From NCBI GenBank assembly GCA_046723645.1, contig JBKOUY010000079.1, positions 1-8,118 on the forward strand: 8,118 nt of DNA, read 5' to 3'. Below, piece after piece: positions 6,348 through 8,118 of the stretch. The position numbers were made by a program, and so were the translations under genes. Numbering within the stretch: position 1 is the stretch's first letter; each line of letters begins with the position of its first letter. The notes beneath the pieces are model-generated. The model did no database searches, was not told the origin of the DNA, and was given only the letters and a program-made list of their open reading frames with translations. Source of the stretch: DASQUK01 sp046723645. GTDB lineage: Bacteria > Actinomycetota > Acidimicrobiia > Acidimicrobiales > VFJN01.

Positions 6348-6360
6348 CGGCGCGCGGTCA
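6345..6360. terminator. Palindrome spanning both convergent stop codons
   Basis: TGACGGCGCGCGGTCA contains the TGA of the rightward gene and, on the other strand, the TGA of the leftward MBL gene. It equals its own reverse complement at 14 of 16 positions. There are only 10 bases between the two stops and no T-tract. It could form a stem in either transcript and act as a compact bidirectional terminator, but the central GCGCGC would leave little loop. The terminator role is inference. Confidence 0.3.
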
Positions 6361-7218
6361 GCCCCGACCTGACGCCCAGGTTTCGTCCCCGGATCCCGAC
6401 CGGTTGGCGCCTGCGATCGTCGCCAGCATCGGCTCGATGCTGAGGTCCGCGAGAAACAGCAGGTCCTCGCTGCGCACCACGGTGCGCAGCTCCGTGAGCA
6501 CGGGTGCATGGTCGCCGGCGGCGACGGCATCGGCGTGCCGTCGTACCGCGGTCACGAACGTCTCGATGTAGCGCCGCTGACGGCCGAGCAGTTCCCTGCC
6601 GCCCGGCGGCCCGTGGCCGACGTGGAGCGTCACGCCGGCCGGCAACTCGCGTTCGAGGCGCTCGGTGGCGTCGAGCCAGCGCTCCCATTGCCCGTCGGCC
6701 AGGAACGCGTGCATCCCGTTGTAGGCGACGTCGCCGGCGAACACGGTGCCGTCGTCGAGCTCCCAGATCGTGTCGGCGAAGGACTCGCCCGGCCCGAGCG
6801 AACGAACGCGCAGCGACAGCCCGCCGAGCGTCACCGTCTCGCCATCCGCAGCGACCTGGTTGGGGAACACCCGCCGGTCGGGCCATTCGGGTCCCATCAT
6901 CGGACCGATGATCGCCTCCTTCGTCGCGTCGTCGCGACGGATGACGGCATCCACCTCGCGGGTGGCAACGATCGGCACGTCGTGGTCCCCGACGATCTGG
7001 GCGAGCCCGGCGTAGTGGTCGGGGTGGGGATGGGTGATGGCGATCCCGGCCAGCTCGGTGCCGCTGGCGTCGAGCGCAGCGCGGACCTTGCCTGCGTCGG
7101 ACACCGTGAGCATCCCGTCGAGCAGCACGATGCCCCGGGGTCCCTGGACGAGAAACGCGTTGACCTTCATCACGTCGCCCTCGATCCGGCTGACGGTGAT
7201 CGCCATGCGGGCCGTCAC
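6358..7218 (-). CDS. MBL-fold metallo-hydrolase
   Basis: A 286-residue protein from the GTG at 7218, or 282 from the ATG at 7206 (MAITVSRIEG). Neither start has a clear Shine-Dalgarno. The GTG overlaps the upstream aldo/keto reductase stop as GTGA, which suggests translational coupling, so I keep it. The signature HPHPDH at 63-68 (GTG numbering) supplies the first metal ligands and the catalytic Asp67. FAGDVAYNG (160-168) gives the bridging Asp163, and HVGHGPPGG (199-207) gives the late His202. The place where the third canonical His falls (GPGH in classic enzymes) reads GPGES, with Glu145. The fold is therefore clear but the metal site looks non-classical. No signal peptide is seen, so it is probably cytoplasmic. 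Relatives include thioesterases, lactonases and glyoxalase-II-like enzymes, and the substrate is unknown. It does not look like a secreted beta-lactamase. Confidence 0.92.
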   Translation of the reverse strand: MTARMAITVSRIEGDVMKVNAFLVQGPRGIVLLDGMLTVSDAGKVRAALDASGTELAGIAITHPHPDHYAGLAQIVGDHDVPIVATREVDAVIRRDDATKEAIIGPMMGPEWPDRRVFPNQVAADGETVTLGGLSLRVRSLGPGESFADTIWELDDGTVFAGDVAYNGMHAFLADGQWERWLDATERLERELPAGVTLHVGHGPPGGRELLGRQRRYIETFVTAVRRHADAVAAGDHAPVLTELRTVVRSEDLLFLADLSIEPMLATIAGANRSGSGDETWASGRG

Positions 7219-8118
7219 AGGAGCGCAGCGCCGGCGGGGACGGCGCCGGCGAGCAGGCGGTCGACCTGGTCGAGCGTGTCGGGATGGAGATCGATCCGGG
7301 CCGCCTCGATGTTCTCGTCGATGTGCGCCGGGGTGCGGCTGCCGGGGATCGGGACGACCGCCGGGTGCTGGTGGAGCAGCCAGGCGAGGGCGAGCTGGCC
7401 GGGGGTGATGGCGAGGCCCTCCGCGAGGCGCCGCACCGTGGCGTACCTGTCGTTGTTGACGGCGAGGTTGTCACCCTGGAACCGGGGTGCGTTGCGGCGG
7501 AAGTCTGCGTCGCCGACGTCGGTGACCGTTCCGGTGAGGAAGCCCCCGCCGAGCGGGCTCCAGGCGACGATCCCGACCCCGAGCTCGTCCGCAGCGGCGA
7601 GCAGGTCGGGCGGTATCGGCTTCCACATCGACCACTCGACCTGCACGGCCGTGACGGGATGGGTGGCGTGCGCCCGGCGGAGCTCGTCGGCCGTGATGTT
7701 GGACAGTCCGAAGTGACGGACCAGGCCGTCGGTGACCAGGTCCGCGACTGCGCCTGCCGTGTCCTCGACCGGAACCTCCGGGTCGGGGAAGTGCAGGTAG
7801 TAGAGGTCGATCATGTCGGTGTCGAGCCGGCGCAGGCTGTCCTGGGCGTAGCCCCGGACGTAGCGGGGCTCGCCGTTCACGGCCAGCTCGCCGAAGGCGT
7901 ACGCCACCGGGAAGGCATGGCGTTCGGCCCCCTCGCGAATGTTGAGGCCGAACTTGGTCGCCACCACGACATCGTCCCGGCGGCCCGCGATCGCCCGGCC
8001 GACCAGCGACTCGTTGTGGCCCTCGCCGTAGGCATCGGAGGTGTCGACAAGGGTCGCCCCGGCGTCGAACGCATGCCGGAGGGCGGTGAGCGCACGGTCG
8101 TCGTCGACGTCGCCGTAC
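7215..8118 (-). CDS. Aldo/keto reductase (5' end outside window)
   Basis: The open frame continues without a stop to the right edge, giving 300 residues. The true start lies beyond, probably 25-30 residues further, since the sequence opens at the YG element that follows the first strand in relatives. The GTG at 7967 is an internal codon, not the start: the 50 residues before it are typical family sequence. Counting from the edge, the catalytic tetrad is complete: Asp25 and Tyr30 (DTSDAYG), Lys55 (ATKFG) and His109 (YYLHFPDP). The cofactor region is seen in AWSPLGGGFLTG and IPGSRTPAHIDENIEA. This is a TIM-barrel NADPH-dependent oxidoreductase reducing aldehydes or ketones, or oxidising alcohols, and it is cytoplasmic. 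Length and motifs resemble the AKR13-like group (stress and xenobiotic carbonyl reductases), but assignment within the superfamily is uncertain. Its stop overlaps the start of the MBL gene by 4 bases, so the two are likely one operon. Confidence 0.95.
   Translation of the reverse strand, partial: YGDVDDDRALTALRHAFDAGATLVDTSDAYGEGHNESLVGRAIAGRRDDVVVATKFGLNIREGAERHAFPVAYAFGELAVNGEPRYVRGYAQDSLRRLDTDMIDLYYLHFPDPEVPVEDTAGAVADLVTDGLVRHFGLSNITADELRRAHATHPVTAVQVEWSMWKPIPPDLLAAADELGVGIVAWSPLGGGFLTGTVTDVGDADFRRNAPRFQGDNLAVNNDRYATVRRLAEGLAITPGQLALAWLLHQHPAVVPIPGSRTPAHIDENIEAARIDLHPDTLDQVDRLLAGAVPAGAALL

Noticed and set aside
6358..7218. The MBL-fold gene as an antibiotic-resistance beta-lactamase
   Set aside because: It has no signal peptide, lacks the classic third histidine, and is paired with an aldo/keto reductase. 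The fold alone does not indicate beta-lactamase activity.
6119..7474. A 451-codon minus-strand frame across the MBL and aldo/keto reductase genes
   Set aside because: It is Arg/Pro/Ser-rich with no domain. It crosses two genes whose own frames carry complete catalytic motifs.
6508..7716. A 402-codon plus-strand frame opposite the MBL and reductase genes
   Set aside because: It is an antisense shadow with no recognisable motif, and it spans a real gene boundary.
7215..7967. Taking the GTG at 7967 as the start of the aldo/keto reductase
   Set aside because: The frame stays open to the window edge, and the upstream 50 residues contain the catalytic Asp and Tyr. The gene is cut by the window, not short.

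Overview
The window is high-GC DNA (strong G/C bias at third codon positions, long spurious antisense ORFs, GTG and TTG starts), with protein families typical of soil or environmental Actinobacteria. The sequence alone does not fix genus or species. It is densely coding: seven genes, the last cut by the window edge. No intergenic stretch exceeds about 110 bases. I see no tRNA, rRNA, CRISPR array, insertion sequence or prophage gene.

Layout. Two regulators are transcribed away from each other from an AT-richer spacer at 5192-5299. Leftwards (minus strand) runs a co-directional set: a large LuxR-type ATPase regulator (5191-2957), a small cupin (2911-2573), a 14-helix-type DHA2 drug/proton antiporter (2484-886) and an alpha/beta hydrolase (781-8). 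The luxR-cupin gap is 45 bases and the next two gaps are about 90-105 bases. This could be one operon with internal promoters or two or three units. Rightwards (plus strand) runs an HxlR-type winged-helix regulator fused to an SCP2-like lipid-binding domain (5300-5941). It is followed 13 bases later by a small CrtA/DUF3291-like ferredoxin-fold protein (5955-6347). These converge, with only 10 bases between stop codons, on a minus-strand pair: an aldo/keto reductase (entering from the right edge, ending at 7215) and an MBL-fold hydrolase (7218-6358). The pair overlaps by 4 bases at a GTGA junction.

How it may work together (inference). The mix is two ligand- or stress-responsive regulators, an efflux pump, a cupin, a hydrolase, a monooxygenase-like small protein, an NADPH-dependent carbonyl reductase and a metallo-hydrolase. 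That resembles a locus for sensing, modifying and exporting a small organic molecule such as a xenobiotic, quinone or lipid-like metabolite. Nothing in the sequence identifies the compound.

Every gene belongs to a recognisable family. The less ordinary points are the HxlR-SCP2 fusion with a single N-terminal cysteine, a leaderless-type promoter in front of it, a near-perfect palindrome spanning the two convergent stop codons, and a non-histidine residue at a metal-ligand position of the MBL protein. I found no clearly new multi-gene system.
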